DNA of 42,292 nucleotides from Bacteroidia bacterium (GTDB lineage Bacteria > Bacteroidota > Bacteroidia > B-17B0 > Aurantibacillaceae). Numbering within the stretch: position 1 is the stretch's first letter; the number at the start of each line of letters is the position of its first letter. Positions 31,464 through 39,734 of this stretch are shown here, piece by piece. The notes under the pieces were generated by a model, which saw nothing but the letters and a program-made list of their open reading frames with translations, had not been told where the DNA came from and made no database searches. A program made the translations under genes and the position numbers. The stretch covers positions 1-42,292 of the forward strand of contig JANYIQ010000316.1 in the NCBI GenBank assembly GCA_025362575.1, read 5' to 3'.

Positions 31464-34046
31464 TTAAGCGGTCTTTTTACCCTTATTTTCAAAATACATA
31501 CACAAAGCTACGGAAGCTAATACTAAAACAGAACCTGCCAATGAAATAGTATTGCCTGTTTTATAAACAGCCGGTTCAAATTTAAACTCAATTTTGTGCT
31601 TCCCGGCCGCTAAAGGCATGCCTCTTAACACGTAATTAACAGCCACATGAGGCATTATAGTGCCATCAACGTATGCATTCCAGCCCATAGGGTAATAGAT
31701 CTCGGAAAAAACAGCAAACTGAGGGTCTTTTGAATCAGATTCGTAAACCAGATCATTTGCCTTATAGCTTAATAATTTGATGCTGCCATCGCCAGAATAG
31801 GCAGGCTCAACCTTAACCTGCTCTTTATACTTAGTTTGCATAATGGCGTCGGTTTTGGTATTAATGTCATAAAGACCAACAATTTCTTTATCTGCATTTT
31901 CGGCCAGTTTGAGGTTTTTCACGAACCAGGCATTACCATTAGCCTGCTCATTTTTAAAAGGAATCAGAGTTCTGCCATCTTTTCCGCCCGGCATAATGAA
32001 ATATTTTGTGTTAAGCATATTCAATGTACCTAAAGAGCTCATTAAAACATTCAATGCAGAATCACTGTCAACCGCTTTATAAAAACCTTCGGCAAGATGC
32101 TGAACATCCTTATCAATATGGAAATCGATAAGCTCAGCATATTTTTTTAGTTTGGCTCCGTGATATCCTCCAATTGATTTATGCCAATACGAAGTGCGAG
32201 ACTCATTAAAAATAGATTCCAAACCTTCACTTAAATTCATCACTCTATAATCCAGCGACTGATCTTTTAAGATCACTTCATCGGCGGGCGATTGTTCGAA
32301 CTGACCTGCATTCTGACTTTTAGAGATAAATGATTTTTCGTTAAGATAACGGGTGTCAACGGTCCACATATCAACAAGAATGAAAATTCCTAAAGCCGCG
32401 AAGAGTAATTCTTTTTTTAATTTTTTATTCAGATATAAATAAATGAAAATTCCTGCCAAAGAAATAAAAATAAGCGAACGCATGGCATCGGAAGCAAATA
32501 ATTCCTTACGTGCTATGTCGAGTTGTGGAATTAACTCGGTAACGTATTTCTTTATCTGATCTTCAGGACCGCTTCTTGAAAAATTCTGAACCAGTTCTGC
32601 TTCTTCATTCTGACCATGAAATGTGTTTACAAGATCTGGTGCAACATAACTTAATGCGCAGAATCCACCGGTTAATGCAAAGGCAATGATCAGGATCTTT
32701 TTTAACTCAACTTCCTTTTTGAAGAGGCTTAACTTGATTTTATCCTTTAATGATTTTGCTTTTATCAATTCGTTTACGGCTAGTATTGCCAGGATCGGCA
32801 ATGTGAATTCAGCAATAACAACTGCCATGGAAACGGCTCTGAACTTATCATAACCAGGGATAAAATCCATGAAGAAGTTTGTGAAGGCCATGAAATTATG
32901 TCCCCACGACAGTGCCACACCAAGCATGGTGGCAATGATCAGTGGCCATTTCATTTTATGTTTAATAATGAATAAACCCAATACAGCTAAGAACATAACA
33001 ATTGCTCCCATGTAAACAGGACCACCTGTTCCGGGTTGTTCACCGAAGTATGAGCCCATGCTTCCTACCTGTTCTTTAAAATCGGGAGAAACTTTTTTTA
33101 ATGATTTTGGATCAGAAACGCCAATTGGAATGTAAGAAGAACCTCCTTTAAAATCGGGTATCATGAACGTGAAGGTTTCGCCAATACCCTGACTCCATCG
33201 TGTGGCGTATCCTCTATCCAAACCGCTTGTTGTATTAGCTGCGTTACTTTTTCCGGCAGAGTTGATCGTTAATTCTGTTTTTCCACGTGTTGAATATTTA
33301 CCATACTCGGCAGTACACATTAAACTGGCAGCGTTCGGCAACACGCCAATAATGGATGCTGCTATTATGAATACAACTGCCTTACCAAAAGATGCCAATT
33401 GTTTTTCCTTGTATGCATAAAATAAATAAGCTAAGCCAACAATTCCAAATACCATAAAACCATAATAGGTGATCTGAACGTGATTAGCATTTAGTTCAAG
33501 TGCCATGAACAGAACTGTGAGTGCTGAACCCAGCCAATAGCGGCCTTTAAAGGTTAAGATGATCCCACCAAGTAACGGTGCCAAATAACCAATGGCATTT
33601 GCCTTAGAGTTATGACCTGCACCAAGAATAATTATTGAATAGGAAGAGAATCCGTAAGCAATTCCACCTACAATGGCAAGCCAGGGCTCAACATCAAGAC
33701 ATAACAATAAAATAAAGAATCCAAAAAAGTATAAGAACAAATAACCCGATGGATGCGGTAAAAATAATTTGAAAGCCCTGTCAATTGGCGCCATCCAGTT
33801 ACCGGGATATAAAGTAGAGATCTGATATGCCGGCATGCCACCAAACATGGAGTTTGTCCATAATGGCTCTGAATGCTCTGAATTTCTGAAATCAACAATT
33901 TCTTTACTCATACCTTTGTGCTGAGTAATATCGTGCTGATTTAATTCCTTACCGGATAATAAAGGTTTGAAATAAATAAGTGTAATAATAGCGAACAATG
34001 CAACGGCTGCAATGTGAGGGTAAAAATTCTTGATTGAAAACTTCAT
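31464..34046 (-). CDS. YfhO family multi-pass membrane protein
   Basis: 860 residues with about 12-14 membrane helices, a long periplasmic region and a last helix near the C-terminus (SLAGSVLVLASVALCMYF). It begins FALIITLIYFKPLL-like (helix 1), then the conserved periplasmic loop with HDITQHKGMSKEI and LWTNSMFGGMPAYQ, which is typical of Bacteroidota YfhO proteins. The C-terminal part has the membrane-proximal beta domain (FSEIYYPMGWNAYVDG; LRGMPLAAGKHKIEFKF). The architecture is that of GT-C glycosyltransferases using lipid-linked sugars; YfhO homologues in Firmicutes act in glycosylating teichoic acids. The substrate here is unknown. Same strand as trxA. Confidence 0.92.
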   Translation of the reverse strand: MKFSIKNFYPHIAAVALFAIITLIYFKPLLSGKELNQHDITQHKGMSKEIVDFRNSEHSEPLWTNSMFGGMPAYQISTLYPGNWMAPIDRAFKLFLPHPSGYLFLYFFGFFILLLCLDVEPWLAIVGGIAYGFSSYSIIILGAGHNSKANAIGYLAPLLGGIILTFKGRYWLGSALTVLFMALELNANHVQITYYGFMVFGIVGLAYLFYAYKEKQLASFGKAVVFIIAASIIGVLPNAASLMCTAEYGKYSTRGKTELTINSAGKSNAANTTSGLDRGYATRWSQGIGETFTFMIPDFKGGSSYIPIGVSDPKSLKKVSPDFKEQVGSMGSYFGEQPGTGGPVYMGAIVMFLAVLGLFIIKHKMKWPLIIATMLGVALSWGHNFMAFTNFFMDFIPGYDKFRAVSMAVVIAEFTLPILAILAVNELIKAKSLKDKIKLSLFKKEVELKKILIIAFALTGGFCALSYVAPDLVNTFHGQNEEAELVQNFSRSGPEDQIKKYVTELIPQLDIARKELFASDAMRSLIFISLAGIFIYLYLNKKLKKELLFAALGIFILVDMWTVDTRYLNEKSFISKSQNAGQFEQSPADEVILKDQSLDYRVMNLSEGLESIFNESRTSYWHKSIGGYHGAKLKKYAELIDFHIDKDVQHLAEGFYKAVDSDSALNVLMSSLGTLNMLNTKYFIMPGGKDGRTLIPFKNEQANGNAWFVKNLKLAENADKEIVGLYDINTKTDAIMQTKYKEQVKVEPAYSGDGSIKLLSYKANDLVYESDSKDPQFAVFSEIYYPMGWNAYVDGTIMPHVAVNYVLRGMPLAAGKHKIEFKFEPAVYKTGNTISLAGSVLVLASVALCMYFENKGKKTA

Positions 34047-34080
34047 AAAATGAATTGGTATTCACAAATATATTAAAATA

Positions 34081-34112
34081 AAAAGGCCGAACTCCTTTTG
34101 TCCGGCCTTTTT
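34081..34112 (-). terminator. Terminator of the DUF4197 gene
   Basis: AAAAGGCCG / CGGCCTTTTT stem (34081-34089, 34103-34112) with T runs on both strands, so it may work in both directions. It lies between the DUF4197 stop and the yfhO start. Confidence 0.75.
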
Positions 34113-34138
34113 AAGAGCTTTTTATCAAAATTTAAATG

Positions 34139-34170
34139 TTGAGATCCTTCGCTTCGCTCAGGATAAATTC
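34139..34170. repeat. Short ATCCT/AGGAT intergenic repeat-like motif
   Basis: GATCCTTCGCTTCGCTCAGGAT with a 5-bp stem ATCCT/AGGAT around CGCTTCGC-rich sequence. I recall very similar motifs dispersed between Bacteroidota genes; only one copy is visible here. Confidence 0.35.
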
Positions 34171-34222
34171 GACTATGCTTTTCGGTTCGCCACACACATG
34201 GCTGCCGAAAATCAAGTCTCAT

Positions 34223-35002
34223 TTACTTAGCCGCTCCAAACACCTTTTTAAGAATGTCGCTTACACGCGCCATGGGATCTTTACGGATCTTTGTTTCCTC
34301 ATCAGCAACCAATAAGAACAAGCCATTTGCCCCCCTTTTACACACATAATCATTGAGGTCGGGATTTTGCTTCTTAACACCCGGAACTTTGTTGTAGGCA
34401 GTAACTAATGGATTCCAGTAACTCGTTACCTTTACCTTAGCGATCGCATCTTTTACAATGGGCATGAATTTTTCAATAAGAGGATTATAGCTGGTCTTTC
34501 TTAAATAATTAGTTGCAGCCGTGTCATCTCCTTTTAAAATGGCAAAACCATCACTGATACTCATATTGGTAATTGCGTTAATAAAAACCTGAGCCGCATT
34601 TTTAGCAGCTTCTTCTGCTGCACGGTTCAAACTGGTTTCAAACTCTTCGATCTTTTTCTGAAAGCCCATTTTCATAAGCTTATCACGCATGGCTTGTGCT
34701 TCGGGTGGCCAGGGAATGAACAAACGCGGGTTTTTATAATATCCATCCAATTTACTGGCGAAAGCCGCAGAGTTATTAGTTCCAACGGTTAAGGCCTCGC
34801 GTAAGCCTTTTACAACTTCTTCCTGTGTTAATGCCGGTGCGGCTGTACCGCCTAAACCAACTGATGATTTAGCTTGATCAACCACAGTAGTTGCTGTACT
34901 AGTGGCTGCATTTTTTGTGGTGTTCCAGGCATCCTTTAAGGTTTGTGATTCCGAATTAAAACTAAAGGCTAAAACACTAATTATTACGATTATCTTTTTC
35001 AT
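34223..35002 (-). CDS. DUF4197 secreted protein
   Basis: 259 residues with a signal peptide (MKKIIVIISVLAFSFNSESQ). A low-complexity Ala/Thr segment follows (NAATSTATTVVDQAKSS). The DUF4197 core begins about residue 60: LTQEEVVKGLREALTVGTNNSAAFASKLDGYYKNP, then the signature RLFIPWPPEAQ. The C-terminal part is helical (ISDGFAILKGDDTAATNYLRKTSY; LNDYVCKRGANGLFLLVADEE). The family is common in Bacteroidota and Proteobacteria without a known function. It has a terminator after it and is divergent from cinA, separated by 53 nt. Confidence 0.92.
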   Translation of the reverse strand: MKKIIVIISVLAFSFNSESQTLKDAWNTTKNAATSTATTVVDQAKSSVGLGGTAAPALTQEEVVKGLREALTVGTNNSAAFASKLDGYYKNPRLFIPWPPEAQAMRDKLMKMGFQKKIEEFETSLNRAAEEAAKNAAQVFINAITNMSISDGFAILKGDDTAATNYLRKTSYNPLIEKFMPIVKDAIAKVKVTSYWNPLVTAYNKVPGVKKQNPDLNDYVCKRGANGLFLLVADEETKIRKDPMARVSDILKKVFGAAK

Positions 35003-35055
35003 TTTATTTATTTTAGGGATACATTTACAAATACAAATATAATACCAAAAAAATT

Positions 35056-36339
35056 ATGCGTGCCGAGATCTTAACAATTGGTGATGAAATATTGATCGGG
35101 CAAATTGCCAATACCAACTCGATCTGGATCGCCCGGGAATTAAATTTAATGGGTGTAAAAGTGGTTCACATGGCTTCGGTAAGCGATGATAAAACCGCCA
35201 TTACCAAGGCTTTTAGCGATGCCGAACAGCGTGCCGACCTGGTATTTATTACCGGCGGTTTAGGCCCTACAAAAGACGATATAACCAAGAAAACGATAGC
35301 AGAATATTTTAACCTTATTTTAGAAATTGATGAAGCAGTTCTGGCCCATGTGAAGTCCTTTTTCACAAAACGAGGTCGCGAACTCAGCGAAATTAACCGC
35401 CAGCAGGCTTTAGTGCCCAGGGGCTGTACAGTCATTCATAATCAAAACGGAACTGCGCCGGGAATGTGGCTCAAAAAAAATAATACCGTTTTCATTTCCA
35501 TGCCCGGTGTGCCTTACGAAATGAAAGGAATGATGAGCGACATAATTTTACCGAAAATAAAATCCGAAAATAAATTACCCTTCATCTATCATAAAACGGT
35601 TTTAACACAAGGCATCGGCGAAAGCGCTTTGGCAGAATTAATTGAAACATGGGAAGATAAATTAATTGAGAAAAACATTAAACTCGCCTATTTACCTCAG
35701 CCCGGCGTAGTGCGCCTGCGGCTGTCCACACACGGAACCGATCTAAACAAGCTTGAAGAGACTGTTGACAATGCAATTGCTCATCTTACAACAATTATAT
35801 CCAAATACATTTATGGTTTCGAGATTTACGGCGAAGAACCTCCTACTCTTCAAAAAATTGTAAGCGAATTATTGCGTGAACAAAAACAAAGCATTGCTTT
35901 AGCCGAGAGTTGTACCGGAGGTTTCATTGCCTCTTTATTTACTGCTATTGCCGGAAGTTCAGACATTTTTAAAGGGGCCATTGTTCCTTATCACAATAAC
36001 ATTAAACACGATCTGCTTAATGTTGACAACACTGTTTTTGAAAAATACGGTGCCGTTAGTAAAGAGTGTGTTACTCAAATGGCAGAGAATATCCGTAAAA
36101 AAATGGGTTCCGATTACGGCATCGCTACTTCGGGGGTTGCAGGCCCAGCAGGCGGTACAGCCGAGAAACCTGTGGGTACGGTTTGGGTAGCGGTTTCCTG
36201 CAGTGAAAAAACAATTGCTCTTAAATTTACTTTTGGTGATGATCGCGGAAGAAATATTCAGATGACAGCTAATGCTGCCTTGAACATGCTCCGCAAATTA
36301 ATTCTGAAAGACAACTCTGATTCTTCGCTGATACTTTAA
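35056..36339 (+). CDS. cinA: CinA-like protein with NMN deamidase domain
   Basis: 427 residues with the two-domain architecture of full-length CinA. The N-terminal MoCF/COG1058 domain (1-170) starts MRAEILTIGDEILIGQIANTNS and has GGLGPTKDD and the loop SMPGVPYEMKGMM; in characterised CinA proteins it hydrolyses ADP-ribose. The C-terminal PncC domain (~265-420) has the catalytic LAESCTGGFIAS (S285 is the predicted nucleophile) and SGVAGPAGGTAEKPVGTVW; it deamidates nicotinamide mononucleotide in NAD recycling. Despite the name, a link to competence is limited to some Firmicutes. It ends 4 nt before the convergent hypothetical gene. Confidence 0.95.
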   Translation: MRAEILTIGDEILIGQIANTNSIWIARELNLMGVKVVHMASVSDDKTAITKAFSDAEQRADLVFITGGLGPTKDDITKKTIAEYFNLILEIDEAVLAHVKSFFTKRGRELSEINRQQALVPRGCTVIHNQNGTAPGMWLKKNNTVFISMPGVPYEMKGMMSDIILPKIKSENKLPFIYHKTVLTQGIGESALAELIETWEDKLIEKNIKLAYLPQPGVVRLRLSTHGTDLNKLEETVDNAIAHLTTIISKYIYGFEIYGEEPPTLQKIVSELLREQKQSIALAESCTGGFIASLFTAIAGSSDIFKGAIVPYHNNIKHDLLNVDNTVFEKYGAVSKECVTQMAENIRKKMGSDYGIATSGVAGPAGGTAEKPVGTVWVAVSCSEKTIALKFTFGDDRGRNIQMTANAALNMLRKLILKDNSDSSLIL

Positions 36340-36343
36340 AGAT

Positions 36344-36775
36344 CTAATCCTTCTTAGTTACCAAAGCATAATTCCCGTCTATCTTGAACTGCCAGGTTTT
36401 ATCGTAAATTTTGGGAAGGTATCGTTTATACAAAAGCATACGGCCGTTTTCGGCATGGCTTTCATTTTCGCCTTCACGGCCAACAGCGTTAAATTCGTAA
36501 ATACAAACTTTTGGATGCTGATGAATAAAATCTTTAATGATCTCAACAATGGTATTCATTACTTGAAATACTTCGCCTCTGTTGGTGGTAACATACTCTT
36601 CACCTTCAAACTCATCATTAATTACTCCGAATACAATAGAGGCGTGTAAAATATTATCCTGTCTTCTTCCAAATCTTACTTCATAGCGCAAACCAGAGGG
36701 CGTATTAAAATAATACAAACCCGCACTTTTAATGGGTGGAAACTCTATAGGTAAGATCTTATCGTATGCTTTCAT
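36344..36775 (-). CDS. Conserved hypothetical protein, 143 residues
   Basis: Cytosolic protein of mixed alpha/beta type. The N-terminal strands (GLYYFNTPSGLRYEVRFGRR) are followed by a segment with many acidic residues (VFGVINDEFEGEEYVTTNRG) and a long helix (VFQVMNTIVEIIKDFIHQHP). Then come VCIYEFNAVGREGENESHAE and LLYKRYLPKIYDKTW. I recall the pattern of a central helix followed by FNAVGR...R..LYKRYL from uncharacterised phage- or genome-encoded Bacteroidota proteins, but I cannot name a family. It is tail to tail with cinA and 31 nt after the start of no other gene on its strand; cotranscription with the upstream dehydrogenase is possible. Confidence 0.7.
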   Translation of the reverse strand: MKAYDKILPIEFPPIKSAGLYYFNTPSGLRYEVRFGRRQDNILHASIVFGVINDEFEGEEYVTTNRGEVFQVMNTIVEIIKDFIHQHPKVCIYEFNAVGREGENESHAENGRMLLYKRYLPKIYDKTWQFKIDGNYALVTKKD

Positions 36776-36806
36776 GGATCAACAGACCACAATGTAAAAA
36801 TTATTT

Positions 36807-37712
36807 TTATACCAGCACTTCTTTCTTTTTGAAGCGATCGGCTACAACCAGATCTTTGGTGCCTCCTGAGTAGTCATAAAAGCCTTTACCCGACTTAGCG
36901 CCCATGTGCCCCGCCATTACCATATTAACCAGTAAAGGACAAGGCGCGTACTTCGGATTGCCGTATCCATCCTGCAACACGCGAAGTATGTTCAAACACA
37001 CATCTAAGCCAATAAAATCAGCTAACTGCAATGGTCCCATCGGATGTGCCATTCCAAGTTTCATTACGGTATCAATTTCTTCAACACCAGCTTCGCCTTC
37101 AAATAAAGTAATGATGGCTTCGTTGATCATTGGCATTAAAATTTTATTTGCCACAAATCCGGGGTAGTCATTTACCTCGACCGGAATTTTATTTAATTTT
37201 TTAGAGGTCTCCATGATCAGTTTGCAAACCTCATCGCTTGTAGAATAACCTCTGATCACTTCAATTAATTTCATTACCGGCACCGGATTCATGAAGTGCA
37301 TTCCAATTACCTTGTCAGCGCGCTTTGTAGCGGCAGCAATTTTTGTAATGGATATAGATGATGTATTGGAAGCTAAAATAGTGGCAGGAGCACATATCTC
37401 ATCCAGTTGTTTAAATATCTTTAATTTAACTTCAACGTTCTCACTGGCTGCTTCAATAACCAGATCTGCGCCTTCAGCTGCTGTTTTAAGATCGGTAAAT
37501 GTTTTGATCTTACTTAAAGTATTTGCTTTATCGGCTTCTGTGATACCGCCCTTTGCAACTTGTCTGTCTAAGTTCTTTGAAATGGTAGCAAGCGCTTTTT
37601 GCAAAGCCGGCTCACTCACATCAATTAAATTCACTGAATAGCCAAATTGCGCAAAAGTATGTGCAATTCCATTTCCCATTGTTCCACTTCCAATAACTGT
37701 AATGTTCTTCAT
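36807..37712 (-). CDS. 3-hydroxybutyryl-CoA / 3-hydroxyacyl-CoA dehydrogenase
   Basis: 301 residues, the length of the monofunctional enzyme. The NAD-binding Rossmann motif is VIGSGTMGNGIAHTF (residues 6-20). The catalytic pair is visible: H in IGMHFMNPVPVMKLIE and E in that same segment, with N in NKILMPMINEAI. The dimerisation C-terminal domain contains MKLGMAHPMGPLQLADFIGLD and ends GKGFYDYSGG. It oxidises 3-hydroxyacyl-CoA (or reduces acetoacetyl-CoA) with NAD in fatty-acid degradation or butanoate metabolism. It could be hbd or paaH; the sequence alone does not decide. The hypothetical protein gene lies 31 nt downstream on the same strand. Confidence 0.95.
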   Translation of the reverse strand: MKNITVIGSGTMGNGIAHTFAQFGYSVNLIDVSEPALQKALATISKNLDRQVAKGGITEADKANTLSKIKTFTDLKTAAEGADLVIEAASENVEVKLKIFKQLDEICAPATILASNTSSISITKIAAATKRADKVIGMHFMNPVPVMKLIEVIRGYSTSDEVCKLIMETSKKLNKIPVEVNDYPGFVANKILMPMINEAIITLFEGEAGVEEIDTVMKLGMAHPMGPLQLADFIGLDVCLNILRVLQDGYGNPKYAPCPLLVNMVMAGHMGAKSGKGFYDYSGGTKDLVVADRFKKKEVLV

Positions 37713-37892
37713 ATCTAAAATTATTATAACGGACCGAGCCGATAATTATTTAAAAAATTCAACGTAAATCTAATAGAGAGAAACGGCATTAGCAACATTA
37801 AGTTTTTAACTTAAATACATTTCGTTTCAGGTTGAGATCTCTTGCTTTTTAGGGCTAAAAACACCTAAATAAAGGAAACTCAGTCTTATACC
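37713..37892. other. Spacer, no gene seen
   Basis: An AT-rich spacer of 180 nt between two minus-strand genes. I see no ORF with coding character, no RNA and no convincing hairpin terminator. It should hold the dehydrogenase promoter. Confidence 0.5.
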
Positions 37893-38609
37893 TTAAAAAT
37901 GAAGGTAATAGTCTTTGGTGAGTTCTTTGTATTCTTCGGTATAGGAGTGGCGCTCGTCTTTTTCGATAACCAGAGTTGATTCCGAAAACTCACTTGGTGA
38001 AAACTCGAACTGCATTAATTGCCTTTTTTCTTCTTCCTTATCCAGACGTGTTCTTACGCGTAATAATTTTGAAATATGTAATCCTTTTTGTTCTGCCAAT
38101 TCTCTGAAGGCCTCCGCTTCTTTTTTAGGAAGGATAAGGCAGAATTTTCCTTTGTCGCTTAATATCTTTGCAACGCCATCTATCAGATCAAGGTATGGCA
38201 ATACATCTGCGTGGCGGGCATGTGAACGATCGCTATCGCTGTTTTTAAAAGAGCCAACAAAGTAAGGTGGGTTAGTAACGATGAGATCGAATTTTTTATC
38301 GCAGCTCTTTACAAAATCCTGAAACGATCGATGAAACACTGAGATCTTGTTTTTGAAAACGCTTTCTTCAACATTTATTTCTGCCTGCTCAAAGGCATTC
38401 TTTTCAATATCAATGGCGAAAATTTCAGCATTGGATCTTTGTGCGAGCATTAGGGCAATAACGCCTGTACCGGTGCCAATGTCTAATATTTTTGAAGATC
38501 CGTTTGGATTGACCCATGCCCCTAATAGTACGGCATCAGTACCTACTTTCATGGCGCACTTGTCTTGCTGAATTACAAATTGCTTAAATGCAAAAGTGGA
38601 ATTGGACAT
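37893..38609 (-). CDS. trmN6: tRNA1(Val) adenine-N6 methyltransferase-like protein
   Basis: 238 residues. Rossmann-type methyltransferase with SAM motif ILDIGTGTGVIALML (41-55), an acidic ribose-binding end FAIDIEK (64-70), and the N6-adenine catalytic motif NPPY (113-116). An N-terminal segment FKQFVIQQDKCAMKVGTDAVLLGAW is typical of the TrmN6/YfiC family, which methylates A37 of tRNA1(Val) in Escherichia coli. The cytosolic protein probably modifies one tRNA in this organism as well, though its exact target is not proved. The gene stands alone: spacers of 58 and 180 nt separate it from its same-strand neighbours. Confidence 0.92.
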   Translation of the reverse strand: MSNSTFAFKQFVIQQDKCAMKVGTDAVLLGAWVNPNGSSKILDIGTGTGVIALMLAQRSNAEIFAIDIEKNAFEQAEINVEESVFKNKISVFHRSFQDFVKSCDKKFDLIVTNPPYFVGSFKNSDSDRSHARHADVLPYLDLIDGVAKILSDKGKFCLILPKKEAEAFRELAEQKGLHISKLLRVRTRLDKEEEKRQLMQFEFSPSEFSESTLVIEKDERHSYTEEYKELTKDYYLHF

Positions 38610-38668
38610 ACATCATTTTTAAGGTTTGGGTTTATTTTATTTTTTTCCGTTTACCTCAAAAACAAATT

Positions 38669-39727
38669 CTAATGAGTTGCTCTTGTAGCGCTATTACCCA
38701 AGGCCTTGCCGTAACCAGGACTTGTATTATAGCGCAAGCTGATCTCAAGACCTCCCTTTAATTTGGAGGCAGGAGATAATTGTGAGAAGTTAATATCGTA
38801 AGCTACGCCAAGAGCCCAGGTATCATACTGAATTAATGCAGTAGGGATGATCGCATCTCTTACACGATAATAAGCACCAAAAGAAATAGCACAAGCCTTT
38901 TTCAATTTTGTATAGGTTGCCTGATCTTCGATAATGTATTTAAATAAGAAACCCGGAGTGATCTCTTCTGACGGTCCTTGACGCATGTAAACCAAACTTG
39001 GTACTAAAGCAATACCTGCAGTTTTGATACCGATATCAGCGTTAAAATAACCGATGTATTTAGTATATAATTTTTCTGAAGCCGTGAAAAAAGAGTTAGC
39101 GGGAATTGCAAAGTGATAAGCGGCGATACCTACATCACATTTACTTCCATCCTGAGCACTGATGTAACGCTCACTTTTTGCGTAGTGATAATTTACACCG
39201 GCACCTACATCGAAGCTATAAAATGCACTGTGTGGAGTAGCCTCACCTGAAGGACGGCTTGGATCGTACTGGTAAGCCGTTGCATCATACTGATTATCCC
39301 AGCGAAGGTTGTCTACATTGATACTTCTGTAAATGGCTCCTGCTTGTAAACCGCCCGAAAATTTAGCAGTACGTGAAACTTTGGTAGTATAATTTAATCC
39401 AACACTTGGCATAATAGAACCAAGCTTGGCATCACCCGCCATATCGCGATAAATGCTTGCCCCTATTGCCAGATAACTTTTTCTAAGTTTCAAATGCTTA
39501 AAAACCTGCTCAAAGGAAACACCGTATGTAGAATATGCTTTTGCAACACTTCCCCATTGCGAACGGTATCCAAGAATTGCACGTGTATCGTAACTTGTGC
39601 AAATTAAGGCTGGGTTAACACCAACCGGAGCTTCCGAATATTGCGAAAAGTGAATATCCTGAGCAACACCTATGGAAGAGGCAGCAACAAAAAGCAAAAG
39701 TGTAACTGTTTTTTTAATATGCTTCAT
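38669..39727 (-). CDS. PorP/SprF family T9SS-associated outer-membrane protein
   Basis: 352 residues with a signal peptide (TVTLLLFVAASSIGVAQ). The mature N-terminus DIHFSQYSEAPVGVNPALI is the hallmark of this family. The rest is a 14-strand-like outer-membrane beta-barrel pattern with amphipathic strands (FSGGLQAGAIYRSINVDNL; GFLFKYIIEDQATYT; SFGAYYRVRDAIIPTALIQY) ending in an aromatic/aliphatic last strand. PorP/SprF proteins form accessory barrels of the type IX secretion system, and SprF is needed for export or anchoring of the SprB adhesin carrying a type B C-terminal signal. The upstream gene encodes just such a protein, 7 nt away, so this is a classic sprB-sprF-like pair. Confidence 0.93.
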   Translation of the reverse strand: MKHIKKTVTLLLFVAASSIGVAQDIHFSQYSEAPVGVNPALICTSYDTRAILGYRSQWGSVAKAYSTYGVSFEQVFKHLKLRKSYLAIGASIYRDMAGDAKLGSIMPSVGLNYTTKVSRTAKFSGGLQAGAIYRSINVDNLRWDNQYDATAYQYDPSRPSGEATPHSAFYSFDVGAGVNYHYAKSERYISAQDGSKCDVGIAAYHFAIPANSFFTASEKLYTKYIGYFNADIGIKTAGIALVPSLVYMRQGPSEEITPGFLFKYIIEDQATYTKLKKACAISFGAYYRVRDAIIPTALIQYDTWALGVAYDINFSQLSPASKLKGGLEISLRYNTSPGYGKALGNSATRATH

Positions 39728-39734
39728 ATAAAAT